Assembly: GCF_016757755.1 (NCBI RefSeq)
Contig: NZ_CP068437.1
Coordinates: 5,146,001 to 5,210,000 of the forward strand
Direction: 5' to 3'
Origin: Shewanella sp. KX20019
Lineage (GTDB): Bacteria; Pseudomonadota; Gammaproteobacteria; Enterobacterales; Shewanellaceae
DNA length: 64,000 bases
Of the stretch, positions 54,114 to 63,150 are shown in pieces. The stretch's first letter is position 1. Every line of letters begins with the position of its first letter. The translations under genes and the position numbers were made by a program. Under the pieces are notes generated by a model. That model ran no database searches and was not told where the DNA came from. It saw only the letters and a list, made by a program, of their open reading frames with translations.

Positions 54114-55139
54114 TTGAAAATTATTCTTGCCATATTTATATTCGTCATGTCATTCAACACCTACGCTTCAGCATTAGAAAGAGATAATAAACCCATTGTT
54201 TTTAATCATGAAAACATTATTAGGCCTAAAAGTTGCTTTACTGGTGTTATGTCATCATATGAGGGCTGGAGTAAACAACTTATCGCCACTGGCAAGGTTG
54301 CTAAAGATGAGTTTTATCAGCGATTTCCGCAACGAAAATATGACTTATACCGGGAAAAGGTAAACTGCTATTCGTTCATCTATCAAGTCGATGAACATAA
54401 GGTAAGAGGTTATTTGTTATACCCAAAACTATCTTACCCAAGCCGGTTACCTTCTGTAATTTACAATCGTGGTGGTAACAATATACCTCGTCATACCCTG
54501 AAGTTTGGCAATCTATTTTTAACGCATTTCCCTATCGCCTTAGAAGGCTATGTCGTTATCTCTAGCCAGTATGGTGGCGCCAGAGTTTGGCCGCCGTCAT
54601 ATAAAGGTAATACCGGGGTGGATGAGTATGGAGGTAGCGAGGTAGGAGATGTATTAGCGTTACTACCTATACTCGATAACTTGCCAATAACAGACCCGAA
54701 TAAAGTGGCCATGATGGGCTGGAGTCGCGGTGGAATGATGTCTTTAATATCTGCCACTAAGTCAAACCGAATTAACACGTTAATACTCGGTGGGACGCCT
54801 GTAGACCTACTTTCATCGAAAACATACCGCCCTGACTTGGAACGCTTTGTCTTTAAAAAGCTTATACCAAATTATGAAGAGAACAAAGTCGAGGCACTAA
54901 AAAAGAGGTCTGCCATCTATTGGCCTGAAAAAATCCCAAAGTCTACCTCTGTTTTAATGTTACATGGAACAAATGATCAGAGAGTTAAAGTTGACAGCAT
55001 TAGAAACTATGTCAAAGCATTAGAAAATAACGATGTAAAGGTAGAGTTAGAAGAATATAAAAATGGAAGTCATACGCTTATAGAGTTTAATAATGAAGTC
55101 TTAACAAAAGTGAAAAAATGGCTCGCACAAGAACTATAA
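54114..55139 (+). CDS. Secreted alpha/beta-hydrolase, prolyl-oligopeptidase (S9) type
   Basis: A 341-residue protein with a signal peptide of about 19 residues (ending TYASA). The hydrolase fold has the nucleophile in GWSRGG near residue 202, the acid in HGTNDQRV near 285 and the histidine in GSHTL near 319. Upstream parts resemble the S9 catalytic domain but without the propeller. The start is TTG at 54114, one base after the stop of the GRDP-like gene, so it should be translated with it. It may process the small peptide encoded next; this is inference. Confidence 0.8.
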   Translation: MKIILAIFIFVMSFNTYASALERDNKPIVFNHENIIRPKSCFTGVMSSYEGWSKQLIATGKVAKDEFYQRFPQRKYDLYREKVNCYSFIYQVDEHKVRGYLLYPKLSYPSRLPSVIYNRGGNNIPRHTLKFGNLFLTHFPIALEGYVVISSQYGGARVWPPSYKGNTGVDEYGGSEVGDVLALLPILDNLPITDPNKVAMMGWSRGGMMSLISATKSNRINTLILGGTPVDLLSSKTYRPDLERFVFKKLIPNYEENKVEALKKRSAIYWPEKIPKSTSVLMLHGTNDQRVKVDSIRNYVKALENNDVKVELEEYKNGSHTLIEFNNEVLTKVKKWLAQEL

Positions 55140-55199
55140 AAAACTATAACTTGTAATAGATACGGTTATAAAATTGAAATAAAAACGAAGGACTAGAAC

Positions 55200-55418
55200 A
55201 TGAAAAAAAACAAACCTATGCGGGCTGTAGATTTAGAAAAGAATGAAATTATTGAAACTGCACTCCTTAAGAATGTAGGCGGTGGAGGTTATCCAATATT
55301 ACCAGGGCAACCAGGATTCCCTGGGCAGCTTTGTAATCCAAACTGCCAACCAGCCTGCGGTTGCGGCCCTGACATTTGTAACCCTCAAGGTGACTTCTGT
55401 ATCTCTACACCACCTTAA
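55200..55418 (+). CDS. Candidate RiPP-like precursor peptide, Cys/Pro/Gly-rich
   Basis: A 72-residue peptide with AAGGAC before the ATG. The first 30 residues look like a leader: charged, with EKNEIIETALLKNV followed by GGGG, similar in pattern to a double-glycine leader. The C-terminal 42 residues are rich in Pro, Gly and Cys, with six cysteines in NPNCQPACGCGP-type spacing and no basic residues. No signal peptide is seen. A terminator follows. I know no named family for it. It ends the island that starts at 53.6 kb. Confidence 0.7.
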   Translation: MKKNKPMRAVDLEKNEIIETALLKNVGGGGYPILPGQPGFPGQLCNPNCQPACGCGPDICNPQGDFCISTPP

Positions 55419-55430
55419 CCGTACCAATAT

Positions 55431-55458
55431 AAAGCCATATTATCTTGCATATGGCTTT
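55431..55458. terminator. Hairpin after the Cys-rich peptide gene
   Basis: AAAGCCATAT / ATATGGCTTT stem with an eight-base loop; it is followed by a weak T stretch on the plus strand and could also end the hutU-hutH transcript. Confidence 0.75.
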
Positions 55459-55491
55459 AACTTCCCTTTATAGCTATAGATAACTATGAAT

Positions 55492-57024
55492 TTACAAGCT
55501 TGGTAAAACACCTGTTGGCAGGTAGCCGTTGAAGCTAGCGGTCAGAAGCAGATCGGTGGCCGCTTCGATATCTGGGCCGAAGAAACGGTCCTTATCATAA
55601 TAAGTCACCAATTCACGGATCTCCGCTTTCGCCTTGGCCACTGCTGCACTAGGTTGCAGTGGACGACGGAAGTCCAAACCTTGCGCTGACGCTAATAACT
55701 CAATCGCTAACACACCACGAGTATTTTCCGACATATCGCGCAAACGGCGCGCCGCAAAGGTGGCCATAGACACATGATCTTCTTGGTTGGCAGACGTTGG
55801 TAAGCTATCCACTGACGCTGGGTGAGCGTAGGTCTTATTCTCTGAAGCAAGTGCTGCAGCAGTTACCTGCGCAATCATAAAGCCTGAGTTTACTCCGCCA
55901 TTTTCCACTAAGAAAGGCGGCAGCTTAGACAAGTTAGGATCGATTAGCAGCGCAATACGACGCTCGGCAATTGAACCAAGTTCGGCAATCGCTATCGCCA
56001 AGTTATCGGCTGCCATCGCTACTGGCTCAGCGTGAAAGTTACCGCCTGAGATGATGTCACCAGTATCTTGGAACACTAATGGGTTATCAGTGACACCGTT
56101 AGCTTCAGTGCCTAACACCTCTGCTGCATGGCGAATTTGCGTTAAACATGCGCCCAATACCTGTGGCTGACAACGCAGTGAATAGGGATCTTGCACCTTT
56201 TCACAGTTTGCATGGTCAAGACTGATCTCAGATTCGTCCGCTAACAAGTGACGGAATAAAGCAGCCGAGTCAATCTGGCCTTTTTGGCCACGAGCAGCAT
56301 GAATACGGGCATCGAACGGGCTACGACTGCCCATCGCTGCTTCAACGCTCATTGCGCCAATCACTGAGCTGGCCGCAAACAGGTCTTCTGCGTTGAATAA
56401 ACCTTCTAATGCTAATGCGGTAGAAGCTTGGGTGCCATTAAGTAAGGCTAGGCCCTCTTTGGCGGCAAGTTCAAGTGGCTTAAGTCCGGCGATCTCTAGC
56501 CCTTCAGCGGCAGTGATCAGTTGACCTTTATAGCTCATCTCACCTTCGGCCAGCAAGGGTAAACTCATATGCGATAGTGGCGCTAAGTCGCCCGATGCAC
56601 CAACCGAACCTTTCTCAGGTATGCACGGGTACACTTCAGCGTTCACCAGGGCAATAAGGAAGTTGATCACCTCTAAACGAATACCGGAGAAACCCCGGCT
56701 GAGTGAGTTGATTTTCAGCACCATCATTAAGCGCACAGTGGCGTCTTGCATGTATTGGCCTGTGCCAGCGGCGTGTGACAACACGATAGAGCGTTGCAGC
56801 AGTTGCAAGTCCTCAGCGGCAATTTTGGTGTTAGCCAGCAAGCCAAAGCCGGTATTGATACCGTAAACAGTGCGGCCTTCATCTAATACTTGCTGTACTA
56901 GACCGGCACTAGTGTTGATGTCGGCTATGGCACTCTCAGCCAGCTCAAGGGTGATTTTTCCACGACTGATTTGACGAATTTGCTGCAGCGTTAAGCTACC
57001 CGGCGTTAATACTAAATGGTTCAT
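55492..57024 (-). CDS. hutH: Histidine ammonia-lyase
   Basis: HutH removes ammonia from histidine to give urocanate. The 510-residue protein has the MIO-forming Ala-Ser-Gly in GSVGASGDLAPLSH near residue 143. The gene follows hutU by two bases. A 108-bp piece of it also occurs at 53175-53282. It is complete. Confidence 0.97.
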   Translation of the reverse strand: MNHLVLTPGSLTLQQIRQISRGKITLELAESAIADINTSAGLVQQVLDEGRTVYGINTGFGLLANTKIAAEDLQLLQRSIVLSHAAGTGQYMQDATVRLMMVLKINSLSRGFSGIRLEVINFLIALVNAEVYPCIPEKGSVGASGDLAPLSHMSLPLLAEGEMSYKGQLITAAEGLEIAGLKPLELAAKEGLALLNGTQASTALALEGLFNAEDLFAASSVIGAMSVEAAMGSRSPFDARIHAARGQKGQIDSAALFRHLLADESEISLDHANCEKVQDPYSLRCQPQVLGACLTQIRHAAEVLGTEANGVTDNPLVFQDTGDIISGGNFHAEPVAMAADNLAIAIAELGSIAERRIALLIDPNLSKLPPFLVENGGVNSGFMIAQVTAAALASENKTYAHPASVDSLPTSANQEDHVSMATFAARRLRDMSENTRGVLAIELLASAQGLDFRRPLQPSAAVAKAKAEIRELVTYYDKDRFFGPDIEAATDLLLTASFNGYLPTGVLPSL

Positions 57025-57026
57025 GT

Positions 57027-58715
57027 CTACTTTCCCTCAGTCGTGGCTGTGTCTAGCATCGGCAGATCTAAGTTCTGCTCTTTTGCACAATTTTTAGCAA
57101 GCTCATATCCAGCATCAGCGTGACGCATCACACCGGTTGCAGGGTCATTCCACAGTACTCGACCTAGGCGCGCGGCTGCATCATCGCTGCCGTCGGCAAC
57201 AATTACCACGCCAGAGTGTTGGCTAAAGCCCATGCCAACGCCACCACCATGGTGCAGCGACACCCAAGTGGCACCACTTGCCGTATTAAGCAATGCATTC
57301 ATTAGTGGCCAATCCGATACCGCGTCTGAACCATCAAGCATAGATTCGGTTTCACGGTTAGGGCTAGCGACTGAACCTGAATCTAAGTGATCACGACCGA
57401 TAACTATCGGTGCTGACAGTTCGCCATTTTTAACCATTTCGTTAAAGGCTAGTGCCAAACGCGCACGGTCCTTAAGGCCAACCCAGCAGATGCGTGAAGG
57501 CAGACCTTGGAAGGCGATACGCTCGCGCGCCATATCTAGCCAGTTATGCAGATGTGGGTTGTCTGGAATAAGCTCTTTAACTTTAGCGTCGGTCTTATAG
57601 ATATCTTCAGGGTCGCCAGAAAGTGCCACCCAACGGAATGGACCAATACCTTCACAGAACAGTGGGCGCACGTAAGCAGGAACAAAGCCTGGGAAGTCGA
57701 ATGCATTTTCGACACCCTCTTCAAACGCCATTTGACGAATGTTGTTACCGTAGTCCGTTGTCGCCGCACCAGCCGCCTGTAGTGCTAGCATCGCTTTGAC
57801 TTGAACTGCCATTGACTGCTTAGCCGCTTTAACGACGGCCGCTTCATCGGTTTTACGCATCTCAATAGCTTGCTCTAATGTCCAGCCTTGTGGCAGGTAG
57901 CCGTTGAGCGGATCGTGTGCTGAGGTTTGGTCGGTCACCACATCAGGTGTCACTCCACGCTCGACCAGCTCGGCAAATATGTCTGCCGCATTACCGAGTA
58001 GACCAACCGATACCGGTTTGCCGCTAGTGTTAGCCTCTTCAATCATCGCCAATGCTTCATCGAGTGAAGTGGCTTTCTTGTCGACATATTGAGTACGAAG
58101 ACGGAAATCGATACGTGTTTCATCGACTTCACAGGTCAGTACTGAGTAACCCGCCATGGTGCCAGCGAGTGGCTGTGCGCCGCCCATGCCACCAAGGCCG
58201 CCGGTTAAGATCCACTTACCCTGCGACGAACCACCAAAGTGCTGCTTAGCCATCGCCACAAAGGTCTCGTATGTGCCTTGCACAATGCCTTGTGAGCCGA
58301 TGTATATCCACGAACCCGCCGTCATCTGGCCATACATAGCCAAACCTTTCTTATCGAGTTCGTTAAAATGTTCCCAGTTCGCCCAATGTGGCACCAGGTT
58401 AGAGTTGGCGATAATCACCCGTGGTGCATTGCTGTGGGTTTTAAATACGCCCACTGGTTTGCCCGATTGCACCATTAAGGTTTCGTCATCTTCAAGACGC
58501 TGCAGTACTTCAACAATCTTGTCGTAGCACTGCCAATCGCGGGCTGCACGGCCTATGCCGCCGTAAACGACTAGATCTTCAGGACGCTCGGCAACATCGG
58601 GATGTAAGTTGTTCATCAACATACGCATCGGTGCTTCGGTCATCCAGCTTTTACAGCTCAGTTTAGTTCCATGCGGCGCTATGATGCGACGACTTGGATC
58701 GTGTCTTTTATCCAT
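57027..58715 (-). CDS. hutU: Urocanate hydratase
   Basis: HutU hydrates urocanate to imidazolonepropionate using NAD+. The 562-residue protein starts MDKRHDPSR and has the Gly-rich GGLGGMGGAQPLAG motif near residue 173 and the LHHGGGVGMGFSQHSG motif near 490. It lies two bases before hutH and the two should form one operon transcribed from 58.7-58.9 kb. Confidence 0.97.
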   Translation of the reverse strand: MDKRHDPSRRIIAPHGTKLSCKSWMTEAPMRMLMNNLHPDVAERPEDLVVYGGIGRAARDWQCYDKIVEVLQRLEDDETLMVQSGKPVGVFKTHSNAPRVIIANSNLVPHWANWEHFNELDKKGLAMYGQMTAGSWIYIGSQGIVQGTYETFVAMAKQHFGGSSQGKWILTGGLGGMGGAQPLAGTMAGYSVLTCEVDETRIDFRLRTQYVDKKATSLDEALAMIEEANTSGKPVSVGLLGNAADIFAELVERGVTPDVVTDQTSAHDPLNGYLPQGWTLEQAIEMRKTDEAAVVKAAKQSMAVQVKAMLALQAAGAATTDYGNNIRQMAFEEGVENAFDFPGFVPAYVRPLFCEGIGPFRWVALSGDPEDIYKTDAKVKELIPDNPHLHNWLDMARERIAFQGLPSRICWVGLKDRARLALAFNEMVKNGELSAPIVIGRDHLDSGSVASPNRETESMLDGSDAVSDWPLMNALLNTASGATWVSLHHGGGVGMGFSQHSGVVIVADGSDDAAARLGRVLWNDPATGVMRHADAGYELAKNCAKEQNLDLPMLDTATTEGK

Positions 58716-58861
58716 GGGTCTACCTCGTTCAATCTGTTTTTTATAATTGGTTTTTATATTTGCTTTTTATCTACTGTCTTATTGTTTTCTTGCTAACGTT
58801 ACAGTGGTAAATTTGGCCAGTGACAACGTCATTTTTGTTACTAAATCGTTTTATTCAGCGG

Positions 58862-59566
58862 CTAACTAAACGTCAGATGACCACCCAATCTAAATCTACT
58901 ACCGGGGTGTATTAGACGGGCGAAACTCACCACACCTTGACGCGACCATGTTCGGCGAGAGATCTGTAAACAAGGCTCTGTTGCCTCAATTTGTAATAGT
59001 GCTAACTGGGTATCGTCCGCCAGTTTGGCTTCAATGGTGTGCTTAGCTTCAGTCAGCGGCGCCACCATCGATAAGTATTCATGGGGAGTTTGTTTACTAA
59101 AGTCTTGTGCTAGGTATTCAGGCACTAATTTAGGATTCACAAAACGCTCCTCTAACTGCAGTGGCGTGTCTTGTTCGCAATGGACTAACACCGATAAAAA
59201 TACTGCGCCACCCTCTTCCAGCCCCAACGCAATGGCGATTGCCCCTGTTGCGATAGTTTGCCTGAGCGATACTTGCTGCACGCTGTAACCATGGCCACGA
59301 TCTTTAATTTCATCGGCAATATTACGAATTGCCATCATCGATGACTGCGATTTGAGCCCTGCGACAAAAGTCCCTAAGCCCTGCGAGCGCTCTAATAGCC
59401 CAGATTCGGTTAACTCAGTTAAGCTACGGCGCGCCGTCATACGGCTGCAGTTAAACAGTTCAGCTAATTGATTTTCTGATGGCACACGGCTGTTCTCAGC
59501 CCATTGTCCTGATTCAATTTGAGCGCGAATATAGTGTTTAATCTCTGCAAACTTTGGCGTTGCCAT
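58862..59566 (-). CDS. hutC: Histidine utilisation repressor HutC (GntR family)
   Basis: HutC represses hut genes until urocanate is present. The 234-residue protein has an N-terminal GntR winged helix (SENQLAELFNCSRMTARRSLTEL, about residues 28-52) and a UTRA effector domain. It is divergent from hutI and shares the intergenic region that contains a HutC-type operator. Confidence 0.95.
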   Translation of the reverse strand: MATPKFAEIKHYIRAQIESGQWAENSRVPSENQLAELFNCSRMTARRSLTELTESGLLERSQGLGTFVAGLKSQSSMMAIRNIADEIKDRGHGYSVQQVSLRQTIATGAIAIALGLEEGGAVFLSVLVHCEQDTPLQLEERFVNPKLVPEYLAQDFSKQTPHEYLSMVAPLTEAKHTIEAKLADDTQLALLQIEATEPCLQISRRTWSRQGVVSFARLIHPGSRFRLGGHLTFS

Positions 59567-59668
59567 TGGTTATCCTGTGTTTTGCACTGCACTTTTGATG
59601 ACCGATGAGTCTGGTCGTTTACTCAATACAGCTATTTATAATGATCAAAAACTCGGCTACAATCCTAG

Positions 59669-59682
59669 CTTGTATATACAAG
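59669..59682. promoter_or_regulatory. HutC-type operator
   Basis: A perfect 14-bp palindrome CTTGTATATACAAG lies between divergent hutC and hutI, 102 bp before hutC and 92 bp before hutI. It fits the CTTGTAT-TACAAG form known for HutC sites. No similar site was seen before hutU. Confidence 0.82.
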
Positions 59683-59773
59683 TAAACACAAGCTAGCTCA
59701 CAAATTATTTTTAGTGGTGCCCTTAGTGTTAGTATTCAACCTCTACCGAAAACGTTAAAAAAGAGAGTGCATC

Positions 59774-61000
59774 ATGTCGTGGGATCAAGTGTGGATTGAT
59801 ATCAATATTGCTACTATGTCGCCCAATATTGCAGAGCCTTACGGTGCGATTAAAGATGCCGCTCTGGCGGTGAAAGACGGCAAAATAGCTTGGCTAGGCA
59901 AGCGCGCAGACCTTCCTGAATTTGACGTACTCGGCACACCACTTTACAAAGGCAAGGGCGGCTGGCTAACCCCTGGGCTCATTGATGCCCACACTCATTT
60001 AGTGTTTGCGGGTAACCGTGCCAACGAATTTGAACTGCGCCTGCAAGGCGCTAGTTACGAAGAGATCGCCCGCTGCGGCGGTGGCATTATCTCGACGGTT
60101 AAAGCTTGCCGCGAAGCCGATGCAGCAGAGCTATTTGAGCTGGGGCGCCAGCGCCTTAACGCACTCGCCAAAGAGGGCGTTACCACGGTTGAGATAAAGT
60201 CTGGTTACGGTTTAGATATTGAAACTGAGCTCAAAATACTGCGGGTTGCTCGCGAGCTAGGCAAGCATCATCACGTTGATGTTAAAACCACTTTTTTAGG
60301 CGCCCACGCTATTCCGCCAGAATACAAAAATGATAGCGACGCCTATGTCGACCTAGTGATCAACGAAATGTTGCCACGAGTGATAGAGGAAAACCTTGCC
60401 GATGCCGTCGATGTGTTTTGCGAGAATATCGCCTTCAGCCTAGAACAGACCGAACGAGTGCTAACGGCCGCTAAAAATGCTGGCCTCGATATCAAGCTAC
60501 ACGCCGAGCAGTTGTCAAATTTGGGCGGCTCAGCCATGGCAGCCAAACTAGGGGCAAAATCAGTTGATCATATCGAGTATTTAGATGAAGACGGGGTTAA
60601 AGCCCTCAGCGAAAGTGGCACTTGCGCCACCCTATTGCCCGGTGCATTCTACTTTTTGCGCGAAACCCAGTTACCGCCTATCGATCTGCTACGTCAGTAC
60701 AAAGTCCCTATGGTGGTTGCCAGCGACTACAACCCAGGTTCATCACCACTGTGCTCAAGTCTGCTAATGCTCAATATGGCTTGTACTTTAATGCGTTTAA
60801 CGCCAGAAGAAGCACTCGCGGGCATGACCCGCAATGCGGCTAAAGCGTTAGGCATTGAAGCCGAAGTAGGTGTGTTAGAAGCCGGCATGACAGCTGATTT
60901 CTGCTTGTGGAATATCACGACTCCAGCGGAACTGGCTTACACCTACGGCGTTGGCTCGTGTATCGACGTGGTGAAGAATGGCCGCTTGGTACATCAGTAA
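59774..61000 (+). CDS. hutI: Imidazolonepropionase
   Basis: HutI opens the ring of imidazolonepropionate to formiminoglutamate, the third step of histidine breakdown. The amidohydrolase metal motif DAHTHLVFAGNR is near residue 71, and later metal ligands lie in GAHA, HAEQ and the ASDYNPGSSP region. The protein has 408 residues and is divergent from hutC. hutG or hutF is not in the window. Confidence 0.96.
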   Translation: MSWDQVWIDINIATMSPNIAEPYGAIKDAALAVKDGKIAWLGKRADLPEFDVLGTPLYKGKGGWLTPGLIDAHTHLVFAGNRANEFELRLQGASYEEIARCGGGIISTVKACREADAAELFELGRQRLNALAKEGVTTVEIKSGYGLDIETELKILRVARELGKHHHVDVKTTFLGAHAIPPEYKNDSDAYVDLVINEMLPRVIEENLADAVDVFCENIAFSLEQTERVLTAAKNAGLDIKLHAEQLSNLGGSAMAAKLGAKSVDHIEYLDEDGVKALSESGTCATLLPGAFYFLRETQLPPIDLLRQYKVPMVVASDYNPGSSPLCSSLLMLNMACTLMRLTPEEALAGMTRNAAKALGIEAEVGVLEAGMTADFCLWNITTPAELAYTYGVGSCIDVVKNGRLVHQ

Positions 61001-61015
61001 AGCAGGATGCCTGAG

Positions 61016-61034
61016 CGATGAGGTAATCTCATCG
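61016..61034 (+). terminator. Hairpin after hutI
   Basis: CGATGAG / CTCATCG stem with a five-base loop and a short T stretch, 16 bases after the stop; a weak terminator at best. Confidence 0.5.
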
Positions 61035-61051
61035 TTTGGGCAGACAGAGCC

Positions 61052-61942
61052 TTATTGCAACTGCTTCTGTTGCTTTTCATCAACTTCACCATGTTCCTGT
61101 ATATCAATGGCAGCTGATATTTTTTGATTTTCGTCCGCTAAGACCTTACTAGCTTTCTCATCTAAATGTCTAGCCATCCTTGAAAAGCCGGGGATTTTTG
61201 CTAATTTGACAACAGCATCAGCCATTTGAGAACTCTTATCTAATGCATCCATTAATGGATGATCGCTTTTGTTATAATCGGAGATTAATTTGCCCGGATT
61301 CTCTGAGTTCACACTAACAAGGTTGAATAATAATTTGAGTTTGAGCTCCTGAGAAATAGGCGAGTCTTCTATTTCATTGACTTGTGTAGATAGTCCTTCA
61401 AACGTTTTACTGATAACACCTTTATGCGTGTATTCTTCGATCAGTCTTTTAGAAAGCTTAAAACTTTTATTTGCGGAGTACGCCATCCACAATACAGGGA
61501 TATAAAGTGGCATCATTGCAAAGACTAGATATGGGGTATCTTTGATTGTAGTAACAAGATTATCACCTTGAAACAGCCTTACCGCATTTAACACAAACGG
61601 AATTATCGAAATAATAACTAGCACAATGATAGATTTGCTAAATGTACTATTATGCTTTTTTAAATCCTCCTCTTCAGCTTTAGTTTTAGCCTCATAAGCA
61701 GAAGCTAGCCCTGCTGTTAACGCATCAGGAAGAAGCTTACGAATTTTATTTAATGAATCATTGTGAGCTCTATCGCAAGATTCTATATGTTCATTAAAAC
61801 TCTTACGTGCTTCTACAGAAATATTATCTAGAGAACTATTTATGTCCTCTTTAGTGCCTTGATATTCAGTAGACAGCTTTTCAACGTTATCTTTTATTAA
61901 ATCATAAGCTTGAGATTGGTAAGCCCCTAGAACAGTAGACAC
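61052..61942 (-). CDS. Membrane protein, N-terminus cut by an IS3-family element
   Basis: I do not recognise a family. The 296-residue reading has two membrane helices (about residues 104-122 and 138-157) flanked by predicted coiled coils. Its first eight or nine residues (MSTVLGAYQ) are encoded by the end of the insertion sequence, so the original N-terminus and promoter are lost. The IS may supply a start codon, but GTG/ATG choice and expression are uncertain. It is probably a broken gene. Confidence 0.7.
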   Translation of the reverse strand: MSTVLGAYQSQAYDLIKDNVEKLSTEYQGTKEDINSSLDNISVEARKSFNEHIESCDRAHNDSLNKIRKLLPDALTAGLASAYEAKTKAEEEDLKKHNSTFSKSIIVLVIISIIPFVLNAVRLFQGDNLVTTIKDTPYLVFAMMPLYIPVLWMAYSANKSFKLSKRLIEEYTHKGVISKTFEGLSTQVNEIEDSPISQELKLKLLFNLVSVNSENPGKLISDYNKSDHPLMDALDKSSQMADAVVKLAKIPGFSRMARHLDEKASKVLADENQKISAAIDIQEHGEVDEKQQKQLQ

Positions 61943-61981
61943 TTCATAGAGTTATACTTAACCAAAAATATGAGGTGTTAC

Positions 61982-62275
61982 ATGCGCGGAAAACGATATC
62001 CCGATGAGTTCAAAATTGAAGCCGTTAAACAGGTCACTGAACGTGGCTATAAAATAGCAGATGTTGCTGACAGATTAGGGGTTACTTCCAAAAGTTTGCA
62101 CAACTGGATTAACAAGTTTGATAAGCCAGAAAAGCAGCACATCACCATTGATAATCAGCAAGACGAAATACGTAAGCTCAAGGCGGAGCTTCGCCGTGTA
62201 ACCGAAGAGCGAAACATCCTAAAGGAGGCCGCCGTGTACTTTGCAAGCGAGTCAAAGAAAAGTACACGTTCATAA
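61982..62275 (+). CDS. IS3-family transposase OrfA
   Basis: A 97-residue DNA-binding protein with a helix-turn-helix (YKIADVADRLGVTSKSLHNWINKFD) and a leucine-rich coiled coil at the C-terminus. GAGGTG lies before the ATG at 61982. Near its end the run TCAAAGAAAAG (62252-62262) can give a -1 frameshift into OrfB. Confidence 0.9.
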   Translation: MRGKRYPDEFKIEAVKQVTERGYKIADVADRLGVTSKSLHNWINKFDKPEKQHITIDNQQDEIRKLKAELRRVTEERNILKEAAVYFASESKKSTRS

Positions 62276-62298
62276 AGTCTAGGCTCAAGCAGTATCCT

Positions 62299-63132
62299 GT
62301 GAAAATCTTATGCGAAATACTTGGAGTCCATCGTAGTGGTTTCTATGCCTGGCTGAAGGAACCTCAGAGTCGAAGAGCGACTGAAGACAAACGCTTGCTG
62401 GGTAAGATTAAACAGTTTTGGCTGGAAAGTGGTTGCGTTTATGGCTATCGAAATATCACCTTGGACCTTAAAGATGATGGTGAAGTTGTTGGTAAAAACC
62501 GTGTATATCGAATCATGAAACAGGCTGAAATTAAAGCTGTACGAGGTTATAAACGCAATCCAACCTTTGGCGGAGGCGATGTTAACCATACGGCACCTAA
62601 TACATTAAATCGAGGCTTTGATGTCGTCAAACCCAATATGATTTGGGTGACCGATTTCACTTATATTCGTACCCATGAAGGCTGGCTGTATCTCACCGTT
62701 GTGATAGACCTTTTTTCAAGACAAGTCGTAGGATGGACGATGAAAAGTACACCGAAGGCAGAGTTAGTTATAGATGCTCTATTAATGGCTATATGGAGAC
62801 GCTCACCTACAGAAAAGGTGCTAATACATTCCGATCAAGGAGTGCAATATACCTGCTCAGATTGGCGTAGTTTTCTAAAAGAACACAACCTTGAAGCCAG
62901 TATGAGCCGAAGAGGAAACTGCCATGATAATGCTGTCGCTGAGAGTTTCTTCTCGCTGCTGAAAAAAGACAGGGTTAAGCGAAAAGTCTATAAAACCAGA
63001 GATGAAGCACGCTCAGAAGTATTTAACTATATCGAATATTTCTATAATCCAGTGCGGCATCATGGTAGTAATAATGGACTGTCTCCGATCAAGTTCGAGA
63101 AGCAGTATTATGAAAACCTAGAAAGTGTCTAG
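62299..63132 (+). CDS. IS3-family transposase OrfB (DDE)
   Basis: The catalytic subunit, read as 277 residues from a GTG. The integrase-type DDE residues are visible in WVTDFTYIRTHEGW, HSDQGVQYTC and AVAESFFSLLKKD. The -1 frame is open back to the AAAGAAAAG run inside orfA, so the active product is probably an OrfAB fusion made by programmed frameshifting. The sequence appears intact. Confidence 0.92.
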   Translation: MKILCEILGVHRSGFYAWLKEPQSRRATEDKRLLGKIKQFWLESGCVYGYRNITLDLKDDGEVVGKNRVYRIMKQAEIKAVRGYKRNPTFGGGDVNHTAPNTLNRGFDVVKPNMIWVTDFTYIRTHEGWLYLTVVIDLFSRQVVGWTMKSTPKAELVIDALLMAIWRRSPTEKVLIHSDQGVQYTCSDWRSFLKEHNLEASMSRRGNCHDNAVAESFFSLLKKDRVKRKVYKTRDEARSEVFNYIEYFYNPVRHHGSNNGLSPIKFEKQYYENLESV

Positions 63133-63150
63133 AAAACTGGGGGCTTACCA

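Larger units (their letters stand above)
61917..63150 (+). mobile_element. IS3-family insertion sequence
   Basis: About 1.23 kb with inverted ends TGGTAAGCCCC at 61917 and GGGGGCTTACCA at 63150; the match continues imperfectly inward with a shared TAGACACTT. It encodes the two overlapping transposase frames typical of IS3. The flanks do not show a clear target duplication (GAT on the left, AAT on the right), which may mean a later deletion or recombination. Confidence 0.88.

Noticed and set aside
57536..58527. Several open frames opposite to hutU
   Set aside because: They are shadows of a long, well-conserved coding region.
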